A stretch of 54,913 nucleotides of DNA from Halobacteriales archaeon QS_4_69_34 (GTDB lineage Archaea; Halobacteriota; Halobacteria; Halobacteriales; Halococcaceae): positions 5,844 through 60,756 of the forward strand of contig PXRN01000022.1 in NCBI GenBank assembly GCA_003021045.1, in the 5' to 3' direction. Positions 43,867-51,147 of this stretch are shown here, piece by piece. The first letter of the stretch is position 1, and each line of letters starts with the position of its first letter. Under the pieces are notes generated by a model. The model was not told where the DNA came from and did not search any database. It was given only the letters and a program-made list of their open reading frames with translations. Position numbers and translations under genes: made by a program.

Positions 43867-45099
43867 ATGAGTCAGGAACCGGAACCGATCGGGTTTGCGG
43901 ACGTTGAGGCGGCGCGCGAGCGCCTCGACGACGAGACGGTCGTCAAACATACGCCTGTCGAGCGGAGCACCTCGCTGGACGCGATGACCGGCGGCGAGGT
44001 CCACCTCAAGATGGAGCACCTCCAGTGGACGGGCTCGTTCAAGCCCCGGGGCGCGTACAACAGGATCGCCCAGTGCGTCGAGGAGGGGGACACGAAGCGG
44101 GTCGTCGCCGCCAGTGCCGGCAACCACGCCCAGGGCGTGGCGCTCGCCGCGAGCCGGCTGGGCGTCGAGGCCACAGTAGTGATGCCGACGACCGCACCGC
44201 AGGCGAAAGTCGAGGCGACCCGCGGGTACGGCGCGGACGTCGAGCTCGTCGGCAGCGACTTCCGGGCGGCGACGGCCCACGCCCGGGAGCTGGCGGGCGA
44301 CGACACCGAGTTCGTCCACGCCTACGACGATCCCGCCATCGTCGCCGGGCAGGGTACGTTGGGCATCGAGATGTGCGAGGACCTGCCCACCGTCGAGACC
44401 GTCGTGGTGCCGATCGGCGGCGGCGGCCTGATCTCGGGAATCGCAATCGCGGTCGCCGAGCTCTCGCCGGCGACGCGCGTCGTCGGCGTTCAGGCCGAGG
44501 GAGCGGCGACCGTGGCCGAGAGTTTGGAGAAGGGCGCTCCGGTCGCGCTTGATACCGTCGACACCATCGCCGACGGGATCGCCACCGGTGGCGTCTCGGA
44601 GCTGACGCTCTCTACTATCGAGGCCCACGTCGACGACGTGGTGACGGTGACCGACGGGGAGATCGCCCGCGCGGTGCTCGTCCTGCTCGAACGGGCCAAG
44701 CAGGTCGTCGAGGGTGCGGGCGCGGCCTCCGTGGCGGCGATTCTGAGCGACGACCTCGACGTAACGGGCGAGACGGTCATGGCGCTGTTGTGCGGGGGAA
44801 ACCTCGACATGACGATGCTGCAGACCGTTCTGGTCCACGCACTCACTGCCCGCGAGCAGCTCCTCAGGCTGCGGGTGCGCATCGACGATCGGCCCGGCAA
44901 GATGCGGGAGATCTCGGGCGTCATCGCCGACCACAACGCCAACATCCAGACCATCCGTCACGACCGCTCGGCCCCCGAGCTCGACGTCGGGGAGGCCTAC
45001 CTCGTCTTCCGGGTCGAAACCAGCGGCGCGAACCACGCCCGCGCCATCATCCGGTCGATCCGCGACGCCGGCTACGAGGTCGCACACGTCAACGCCTGA
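43867..45099 (+). CDS. ilvA: Threonine/serine ammonia-lyase with ACT domain
   Basis: This is a 410-residue PLP enzyme that deaminates threonine to 2-oxobutyrate or serine to pyruvate. The PLP lysine is K59 in TGSFKPRGAY. The phosphate loop is in VPIGGGGLISGIA and the asparagine loop in SAGNHAQGVALAA. Residues 325-410 form an ACT domain (LRLRVRIDDRPGKMREISGV), so the enzyme is probably allosterically controlled. It could serve isoleucine synthesis, or drain serine formed from glycine and methylene-THF, which would tie it to the C1 genes beside it. Confidence 0.9.
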   Translation: MSQEPEPIGFADVEAARERLDDETVVKHTPVERSTSLDAMTGGEVHLKMEHLQWTGSFKPRGAYNRIAQCVEEGDTKRVVAASAGNHAQGVALAASRLGVEATVVMPTTAPQAKVEATRGYGADVELVGSDFRAATAHARELAGDDTEFVHAYDDPAIVAGQGTLGIEMCEDLPTVETVVVPIGGGGLISGIAIAVAELSPATRVVGVQAEGAATVAESLEKGAPVALDTVDTIADGIATGGVSELTLSTIEAHVDDVVTVTDGEIARAVLVLLERAKQVVEGAGAASVAAILSDDLDVTGETVMALLCGGNLDMTMLQTVLVHALTAREQLLRLRVRIDDRPGKMREISGVIADHNANIQTIRHDRSAPELDVGEAYLVFRVETSGANHARAIIRSIRDAGYEVAHVNA

Positions 45100-45237
45100 G
45101 CCGCCGGCCCGGGCGGTGTTCCGGGTTCGTCGCCCCCGATGCCGCCCGGGAGTGTCCACGAGCCGGTGATAAATACCGATGCAGTTTCACCCCAACGATT
45201 ATGTTGTGAGCTTCCTCCCGTCTAGAGTGTTAGTACC

Positions 45238-45342
45238 ATGACCGGTGTTGTCAAGAACCACCGCACGGATACCAAGCGGACGGACGCGGACCGCTCGTCC
45301 GGGGGTCCGACAGCTTCGATCGGCTCGGATAAACGGGCGTAA
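45238..45342 (+). CDS. Possible 34-residue leader ORF
   Basis: An ATG at 45238 opens a 34-codon hydrophilic frame rich in Arg, Asp and Thr. No family is recognised. Its position between the likely promoter and the BCCT gene suggests a leader peptide or chance frame. Confidence 0.25.
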   Translation: MTGVVKNHRTDTKRTDADRSSGGPTASIGSDKRA

Positions 45343-45384
45343 GCAAACGACCACGCGAACACACCAAAAACGGAGATATCAACG

Positions 45385-45441
45385 ATGAGCGAATCACACG
45401 GAATCGACGGCGACGATGGGAAGGAGGGAGAACATGGCTAG
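45385..45441 (+). CDS. Possible 18-residue ORF overlapping the BCCT start
   Basis: This frame starts at 45385 and its TAG stop (45439-45441) lies just inside the BCCT gene, overlapping the ATG at 45434. Its codons include the ribosome binding site. Such overlap would couple translation of the two. The peptide itself is Gly/Asp/Glu-rich and unremarkable. Confidence 0.35.
   Translation: MSESHGIDGDDGKEGEHG
45421..45430 (+). promoter_or_regulatory. Shine-Dalgarno site of the BCCT gene
   Basis: AAGGAGGGAG ends three bases before the ATG at 45434 and matches the 16S rRNA 3' end well. It decides the start codon against the in-frame ATG six codons earlier. Confidence 0.65.
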
Positions 45442-47206
45442 CGCTGACGAGGAGACTACCGGGGAGATGTCCGATGGGCTCCAGGTGGAGCTGTTCCACC
45501 CCGAATCCGACCGCGAGCCCGGGGACACGAACTGGCAAGGGTACGGCTTCGACATTCACCCAATCGTATTCCCCCTCTCGCTGGTCATCATTGCGATGTT
45601 CGTCGCCATCACCATCCTGCTGGGCGACCAGGCCGCGGCAGCCTTCGAGGGGACCAAGACATTCTTCGAGCAGACGTTCGGCTGGCTGTACATCCTCGCG
45701 GTGAACGTCTTCCTGATCACCATCGTGTACTTCGCCGTCAGCAAGTACGGGTCCATCAGGATCGGCGGCGTCGAGGCCGAAAAGGAGTTCAGCGACTTCG
45801 CGTGGATGGCCATGCTGTTCAGCGCCGGCATGGGGATCGGCCTCATGTTCTTCAGCGTGTCCGAACCGCTCTTTTACTTCGAGAACCCCCCGGGCTTCTT
45901 CGGTACCGAGGCCGGGACGGGCGGGGCGGGAACGGCGGCGCTGGCACAGACCTTCTTTCACTGGGGGCTTTCCCCGTGGGCCATCTACGGGCTCGTCGGG
46001 CTCGGGCTGGCCTTCTTCTCGTTCAATCGCGGGCTGCCCCTGACGTTCCGGTCGATCTTCTGGCCGCTACTCGGCGACCGAATCTACGGCTGGCCGGGCC
46101 ACATCATCGATCTCGTGACGGTGTTCGCAACGCTCTTTGGCCTGTGTACCTCGTTGGGCCTCGGCGTCGCACAGGTGAACGAGGGCCTCTCGTACGTGGG
46201 CGGGGACATGATGGGACTTGTCAGCGTCCCGACCAACATAACCGTACAGGTGCTCCTCATCGCGGGGATCACCCTCATCGCGGTGGCGTCGGTCGCGGCC
46301 GGCCTCGACGGCGGCGTCAAGCGACTGAGTACGATCAACCTCTACTTGATGTTGATCCTGCTCGGGTTCCTGCTCGCCGTCGGGCCGACGCTCTACATCC
46401 TCGGCTCGTTCGCGGAGGGGCTCGGAGCGTACCTGAACAGCTTCCTCGCGCTGAGCTTCTTCACTGGGACGGTCGCCGCGGGGGCCGGCCAGACCCTCGA
46501 CGGGACCGTCTCGGCGTGGACCGTCTTCTACTGGGGCTGGTGGATCGCGTGGTCGCCGTTCGTCGGGATGTTCATTGCGCGCATCTCGAAGGGCCGCACG
46601 GTCAGGGAGTTCGTGCTCGGCGTGCTCCTCCTGCCGTCGCTGTTCTCGTTCGTCTGGCTGTCGACGTTCGGCGGGAGCGCGCTGTACAACTCGCTCGTCG
46701 GTAACGGCGCGGCACTCGCGACCTACAACGAGGTGGGCCAGACCGTTGCCATGTTCGCCCTGCTGGAGCAGTTCCCGCTCGGTGCCCTCACGGGCCTCCT
46801 CGCCACGCTGCTCGTGATCACCTTCTTCGTCACGTCCTCGGACTCGGGCTCGCTGGTCATCGACCACCTGACCTCGGGCGGCAAACACGACGTGCCGAAA
46901 ACCCAGCGTATCTTCTGGGCGAGCACCGAGGGCCTCGTGGCGGCGGTGCTGCTCTGGGGCGGCGGCCTGACGGCCTTGCAGGCGGCGGCCATCTCGACCG
47001 GGCTGCCGTTCGCCATCATCCTGCTGATGATGTGTTACACAGTCTACCTCGGGCTCGACCGCGAGTACGAGATTCTCGAATCGGAGGCGTTCGCCGACCG
47101 GATCGAGGAGATGACCGCCGAGCGCGACGTCGACGTGACCACCGCCGGCGATGCGACGGTCACGGGGGTGAGCGACGCGAGCGACTCGACGCCCGGCAGC
47201 GACTGA
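45434..47206 (+). CDS. BCCT family betaine-type transporter (BetP-like)
   Basis: This is a 590-residue transporter with about twelve membrane helices. The Gly-rich stretch GMGIG at 132-136 in AGMGIGLMFFSVSEP equals that of the sodium-coupled BetP. The aromatic box in AWTVFYWGWWIAWSPFVGMF (W369, W370, W373) is complete, followed by the family tag ISKGRTVREF. It most likely imports glycine betaine or a similar trimethylammonium or dimethylsulfonium osmolyte with sodium. The acidic C-terminus is short. The C1/demethylation genes on its left suggest that the solute may be catabolised, not only stored. Confidence 0.93.
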   Translation: MASADEETTGEMSDGLQVELFHPESDREPGDTNWQGYGFDIHPIVFPLSLVIIAMFVAITILLGDQAAAAFEGTKTFFEQTFGWLYILAVNVFLITIVYFAVSKYGSIRIGGVEAEKEFSDFAWMAMLFSAGMGIGLMFFSVSEPLFYFENPPGFFGTEAGTGGAGTAALAQTFFHWGLSPWAIYGLVGLGLAFFSFNRGLPLTFRSIFWPLLGDRIYGWPGHIIDLVTVFATLFGLCTSLGLGVAQVNEGLSYVGGDMMGLVSVPTNITVQVLLIAGITLIAVASVAAGLDGGVKRLSTINLYLMLILLGFLLAVGPTLYILGSFAEGLGAYLNSFLALSFFTGTVAAGAGQTLDGTVSAWTVFYWGWWIAWSPFVGMFIARISKGRTVREFVLGVLLLPSLFSFVWLSTFGGSALYNSLVGNGAALATYNEVGQTVAMFALLEQFPLGALTGLLATLLVITFFVTSSDSGSLVIDHLTSGGKHDVPKTQRIFWASTEGLVAAVLLWGGGLTALQAAAISTGLPFAIILLMMCYTVYLGLDREYEILESEAFADRIEEMTAERDVDVTTAGDATVTGVSDASDSTPGSD

Positions 47207-47410
47207 GCGACTCGTCCGATCTGGCCACACCGCCTCTCGACGGTTCCCCGTTCTTCCGCCGACCAGCGACGCGACCGGGGTCACCGACCGTGAGCCCGGC
47301 TCTCCTCCCATCTTTCCCCCGCCTGCCTGGCCCGCTCGGTCGTCGCCCGGCCGAGCGGTGTCCGTCCCGCCTTCGGGGCGTACGTCCGTTCCGGGGTCCG
47401 ACGTCGTGTT

Positions 47411-47638
47411 TCAGTAGTACTTCCACTCGTCGTCGTGACGTCGCTGGACACCGTCCTCGTCTCCTTCCTCGGTATCCTCGGGCCACTCGATCCCGCCGTT
47501 CAGGCTCCGGTAGACGAACGCCCCGAACGCGACGACCACGAGCGCCAGCACGAAACTGCCGACCAGCGGCACCAGCTCCGCGGCGGAGCCGAGCAGGTCG
47601 CTGCTGAACGACCCCCTTTGGAGCACGAGGTGGTCCAT
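47411..47638 (-). CDS. Small single-helix membrane protein
   Basis: This 75-residue protein has one clear membrane helix, LVGSFVLALVVVAFGAFVY (about 24-42), followed by an acidic tail ending in HDDEWKYY. I do not recognise the family. The ATG at 47638 is chosen over a GTG two codons earlier. It lies alone after the BCCT gene on the opposite strand. Confidence 0.65.
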   Translation of the reverse strand: MDHLVLQRGSFSSDLLGSAAELVPLVGSFVLALVVVAFGAFVYRSLNGGIEWPEDTEEGDEDGVQRRHDDEWKYY

Positions 47639-47791
47639 GCCCACCGGTCGGTCGCCACGGGCATGAGCCTTGCCCCCACACCGCAGGTGGTAACCGGAAC
47701 AGCGGGGTCGCTACGGTTACCGGCGCGACCCGAGGAGGCCCTCGGCCGCCTCTCCCTCGGCAGCGTCCACGTGTGTCCCGGGCGGACGGGC

Positions 47792-48388
47792 TCAGGCGTC
47801 CGGCGTGGCCCCACGCGAGCTGTGGAACCACATTCTCGTCGAACCGCCGATCCCGGCCGCGACCACGAGGACCCATGCGAGCAGGGCGAGGCCGATGGAA
47901 GGAACGAGCCACGCGGCCGCGCCGACGCCCGCCCCGATGGCCAACCCGGGCCAGGGCTGGCGTTCGCCGGCAGCCTCGGTGACGGCCGCCCCGACGACGG
48001 CGAGCCCGAGCGCCGAGAGCGCCAGTGCGCCGGCGATGGTGACCCACAGGCCGGCCGCGCCGACCACCGACCCGATGGAACCGAACCGGAGCAGTTGGCC
48101 GTAGCCGTAGGCCCCGAAGAAGACGAGCACGCCCTGTGCCACCACACCGTAGCCCATCGACAGCAAGGGGCGCTCCAGCGAGGCGTCGACTGCTCGATGG
48201 ACGACGCCCTCGCGCAGCGAGAGAACGACCGCGCCGAACAGCAGGACGAGCACGAACGCCACGGCGGCGCGGAGCGCGACCGGGGCGTCGGCGAGGACGG
48301 TCGGATCGAGCTGTCCCACGGTGGCCACGTCCGGGAGCGCGGCGACTCTCGTCGCCGTCGTCGGTACCCGAATCGCGCTCGGGACCAT
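47792..48388 (-). CDS. Haloarchaeal membrane protein, four or five helices
   Basis: This 198-residue protein has helices near 35-55 (AAVAFVLVLLFGAVVL), 78-98, 105-135 and 150-185. No motif points to a function. The long upstream open frame is not used; the ATG at 48388 sits about 25 bases after an AT-rich box (tactaataag). It is divergent from the zinc-ribbon gene with only 52 bases between the start codons, so both share one promoter region. Confidence 0.75.
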   Translation of the reverse strand: MVPSAIRVPTTATRVAALPDVATVGQLDPTVLADAPVALRAAVAFVLVLLFGAVVLSLREGVVHRAVDASLERPLLSMGYGVVAQGVLVFFGAYGYGQLLRFGSIGSVVGAAGLWVTIAGALALSALGLAVVGAAVTEAAGERQPWPGLAIGAGVGAAAWLVPSIGLALLAWVLVVAAGIGGSTRMWFHSSRGATPDA

Positions 48389-48440
48389 ACCGAACGGTTC
48401 AGACGACCCACTTATTAGTATTGCCCGCTCACTACCGTCT

Positions 48441-48872
48441 GTGTCCGGACGCCGCCAGCAGCTCGAGGACGCGACCGCTACCGTGGCCGGGTGGCTCCGG
48501 TGGCTCGGGCACGCCCTGGTCGAGCCGCTCCGCGCCGACCCCGACATGGAGATGCGGCTGGCGATCCCGGACGCCCAGACCACGATGACCAAGGGCGACG
48601 TCGGCTGGCCCAAGCGGCCGCCGGCGACCGTCGCGTGCCCGGAGTGCAGCGCCGAAATCTTCCAGTACCGGCCCCACGGGACGCTCAACTGCCCGGAGTG
48701 CTACGTCCAGCGCTCTAGCGAGGAGTTCTCCGCCCTCGAACTCCTGTATCTCACCTGCCCGGTCTGCCGGGAGCGGATGGAGCACGGTCGGCGACACCCC
48801 CAGCAGTTCGACGTGCCCGAGTGGGCCACCTGCCGCTCGTGCTGGTACCACTGGGAGTTCGAACACTTCTGA
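48441..48872 (+). CDS. Haloarchaeal multi-zinc-ribbon protein
   Basis: This 143-residue protein has three CxxC pairs in its C-terminal half: CPECSAEIFQYRPHG with NCPECYVQ, then TCPVCRERMEHGRRHPQQF and TCRSCWYHWEFEHF. The N-terminal 60 residues include WLRWLGHALVEPL and are otherwise unremarkable. It may bind two zinc ions. No function is known. The GTG at 48441 is chosen because a TATA-like cttattagtatt lies about 25 bases upstream and the longer frame starts inside the divergent gene. Confidence 0.78.
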   Translation: MSGRRQQLEDATATVAGWLRWLGHALVEPLRADPDMEMRLAIPDAQTTMTKGDVGWPKRPPATVACPECSAEIFQYRPHGTLNCPECYVQRSSEEFSALELLYLTCPVCRERMEHGRRHPQQFDVPEWATCRSCWYHWEFEHF

Positions 48873-48973
48873 ACCCGGCGGCGAGCCGCGGCGCTCGGCG
48901 GTCGGATATCCGTCTGGATCGAGTGCCCGACGACAACTATAATCCGTCGGTCATCGTAGCGGTACGCGGAGTT

Positions 48974-49126
48974 ATGGCGAGGATACTGCCGGCGGTGCTC
49001 GCTGGACTGGCCGTCGCGCTGATGCTGTTCGCGATGTGGAACATGGCTCGCGGGGAGCTCGCGCTTGCCGGCGTGAGCTTCCTGAGCGCGAGCATCGTGA
49101 TCTTCCTACGCGAGACGAGCATCTGA
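48974..49126 (+). CDS. 50-residue two-helix membrane protein
   Basis: The protein is almost wholly hydrophobic: ILPAVLAGLAVALMLFAMW, a short ARGE turn, then LALAGVSFLSASIVIFLR. I have the impression that near-identical proteins occur in other haloarchaea, which supports a real gene, but the function is unknown. A cgacaactataatcc box about 30 bases upstream of the ATG fits a promoter. Confidence 0.75.
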   Translation: MARILPAVLAGLAVALMLFAMWNMARGELALAGVSFLSASIVIFLRETSI

Positions 49127-49201
49127 CTCCCGATTGCCGGATCGATTACGCTCGCGCTCGCCTCCGGGGACGCGGCCCTCCTTTCCCCGCTCGGCGGCCG
49201 T

Positions 49202-49642
49202 TCAGTCGGTTTCGCCCTTTCGGAGTGAGATGACCGGGATCGTCGAGGCTCTGACGACCTTCTCGGCGACGCTGCCCAGCAGCCCGCCGAGCTTGCCCTG
49301 GTATCCCGATCCGACCACGATGGCGTCCATGCCCTCCTCGTCGGCGTAGTCGATGATCTCCTCGTGGACCGCGCCGCTCCTGAGCGCGGTGACGCAGTCG
49401 ACCCCGGCGTCGGCCGCCATCCCGGCGAGCGCCTCGGTGACCTCCTCGCCGTACTCGCGGTACTCCTTGCGCATCCGCTCCTCGTCATCCCGGAGCGCCA
49501 GCGCTCGGGGCGCACCCGGGAGGTCGATGACGTACAGGGCGTGAACCGTCGCCCCGATGTCGGCCGCGAGGCCGACGGCATGCTCGGCTGCCATCGCGGC
49601 CTCGTCGCTCCCGTTGGTCGGGACCAGGATGGTATCGTACAT
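49202..49642 (-). CDS. Universal stress protein (UspA family)
   Basis: This is a 146-residue single-domain Usp. It opens with the typical YDTILVPTNGSDEA and has VVGSGYQGKLGGLLGSVAEKV near the C-terminus, which equals the ATP-binding G-2X-G-9X-G(S/T) motif. Such proteins bind ATP or other nucleotides and act in stress or transport regulation. It lies next to the K+ channel gene on the same strand. A 13-base palindrome sits directly before its start codon. Confidence 0.92.
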   Translation of the reverse strand: MYDTILVPTNGSDEAAMAAEHAVGLAADIGATVHALYVIDLPGAPRALALRDDEERMRKEYREYGEEVTEALAGMAADAGVDCVTALRSGAVHEEIIDYADEEGMDAIVVGSGYQGKLGGLLGSVAEKVVRASTIPVISLRKGETD

Positions 49643-49646
49643 CGTT

Positions 49647-49659
49647 TACCACGGTGGTA
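49647..49659 (-). promoter_or_regulatory. 13-base palindrome at the UspA start
   Basis: TACCACGGTGGTA (arms TACCAC/GTGGTA, one central base) lies 5-17 bases upstream of the ATG and downstream of a ttatcc TATA-like box. The position is that of an operator covering the transcription start. No regulator is known. Confidence 0.4.
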
Positions 49660-49772
49660 TTTCTCACCCGTTAGGATAAATCCGCGGTTGCGCTGGTAGC
49701 CACTTTTAAAAGCCCGCCGTGCTCGGGACCTCCCGTCCCGTGACCGCCGGGTCCGTGACCACCCCGTCGTCG

Positions 49773-51047
49773 CTACGGTGCCGCGTCGCCGTCGCGGTCG
49801 GTGTCGTCCACCTCGGAGGCGTCGAGGGACACGTCGGCATCGACGACGGACCGGCCGAGCCGGCGACCGGCGATGACCGACGGGCTGATGACCTCGTCGG
49901 CTCCCACGCTTTCGAGCTTGCCGACGTGGCGGGGGTCGGTCGCCGCCGCGACGACCCGGACGTCGGGGCTGGCCTGTCTGGCAGCCAGCACCGCGAGGGT
50001 GTCCTGGGCGTCGTCCGCGGTCGCGGCGACGACGCCGCTGGCCGCGCCGATCCCGGCGTCGAGCAGCGCGTCCTCGTCGGTCGGATCGGCAGTCAGGACG
50101 TCGACGTCGCGGTCACGGAGCGCCGACGCCGTGTCGGTGTCGGGGGTCACGACGACCACGTCGGTCGTCTCTACGAGCTCGTCGAGCAGCGGTTCGGTGA
50201 GGTCGCCGTAGCCCAGTACCACGACGTGACTTTCGAGCAGGGAGAGCTCCGATGGGGTCATGGTTCCGAACGCGGCACTCAGCCGGGATTCGAGCGCCGG
50301 GACGATGAGCGACCCCGACGCGACGGCGAACGTGCCCGCGCCGATGATGATCGCCGAGAGCGTAAACAGTTTCGCCCCCTGGGTCACCGGCGTCGCATCG
50401 CCGTAGCCGACGGTGGTCCCGGTGACGACGACGTAGTAGAGGGCGTCGGTCCACGTCTCGATGCCGTCGTACTGCCCGCGCAGCGCGTACGCTCCGACGG
50501 TGCCGTACAGCTGCCCCGCCACGAACGCCACGATGGCGGCGGTCTGGAACGCCGAGAGGTCGAGCGGCCGGTCGAACGCGGTCCGGCTCCGGACGATCAG
50601 CGGCAGCGTGACGACCGACAACAAAAAGAGGAGAGCGTCGGTCGGCTCCGCGGTCAACAGCGGCAACAGCGCTGCCACCGGGAGTACGACCACCGTTCCA
50701 TACCACGCGATCCGGATGCGGCGCTGGAGTCCGACGGCGAGCCCGCCGAGCACGAACCCGAGGAGCACGCCCGCGAACTGCACGGCGTCTCCCGCCACGG
50801 CGGGGAGCAACGGCGCGAGCGGTCCGTCGAGTGTGACCGTCCCCTGACTGAGGTGTGACAGGCCGGTGACGAACGCGAGGACGGCGACGGCCCCGGTCAG
50901 CAACACTACGTTCCTCGCGCCCGAGAACTGCCGCCAGTGGACGAAGGGGACCCTATCGCTCCGGTAGAACAGCTCGCGGAGCGCGGCGTCCATCCGCGTC
51001 TCGGGACTGTCACCCGCCACCGCGAAACGTACGTCGCCGGGGAGCAT
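49773..51047 (-). CDS. Potassium channel with RCK (TrkA-N) domain
   Basis: This 424-residue protein has extra N-terminal helices (about 45-150) before a two-helix ion-channel unit with the K+ selectivity filter TTVGYGD. TLSAIIIGAGTFAVASGSL follows as the inner helix. A cytoplasmic RCK-N domain starts at HVVVLGYGDLTEPLLDELV and carries the acidic TADPTDEDALLDAGI segment. It probably gates K+ flux in response to nucleotide or redox state, important for a salt-in halophile. The ATG at 51047 is preferred over the longer frame. The second BCCT gene is divergent, 100 bases away. Confidence 0.9.
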   Translation of the reverse strand: MLPGDVRFAVAGDSPETRMDAALRELFYRSDRVPFVHWRQFSGARNVVLLTGAVAVLAFVTGLSHLSQGTVTLDGPLAPLLPAVAGDAVQFAGVLLGFVLGGLAVGLQRRIRIAWYGTVVVLPVAALLPLLTAEPTDALLFLLSVVTLPLIVRSRTAFDRPLDLSAFQTAAIVAFVAGQLYGTVGAYALRGQYDGIETWTDALYYVVVTGTTVGYGDATPVTQGAKLFTLSAIIIGAGTFAVASGSLIVPALESRLSAAFGTMTPSELSLLESHVVVLGYGDLTEPLLDELVETTDVVVVTPDTDTASALRDRDVDVLTADPTDEDALLDAGIGAASGVVAATADDAQDTLAVLAARQASPDVRVVAAATDPRHVGKLESVGADEVISPSVIAGRRLGRSVVDADVSLDASEVDDTDRDGDAAP

Positions 51048-51147
51048 AAAGACCACCGGGGTCAGCGGCGTACCGTGACGGCGATACACGGCGCGTGCCG
51101 GCGGCGACAGCGACAGCGGTATACGTGGGAACCACCGCGTGAGAGAT

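Larger units (their letters stand above)
45100..45433. other. Leader region of the BCCT gene
   Basis: The region holds a possible promoter (gataaatacc near 45168), two short open frames and a strong ribosome binding site. It is much longer than the usual haloarchaeal leader. Confidence 0.45.
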
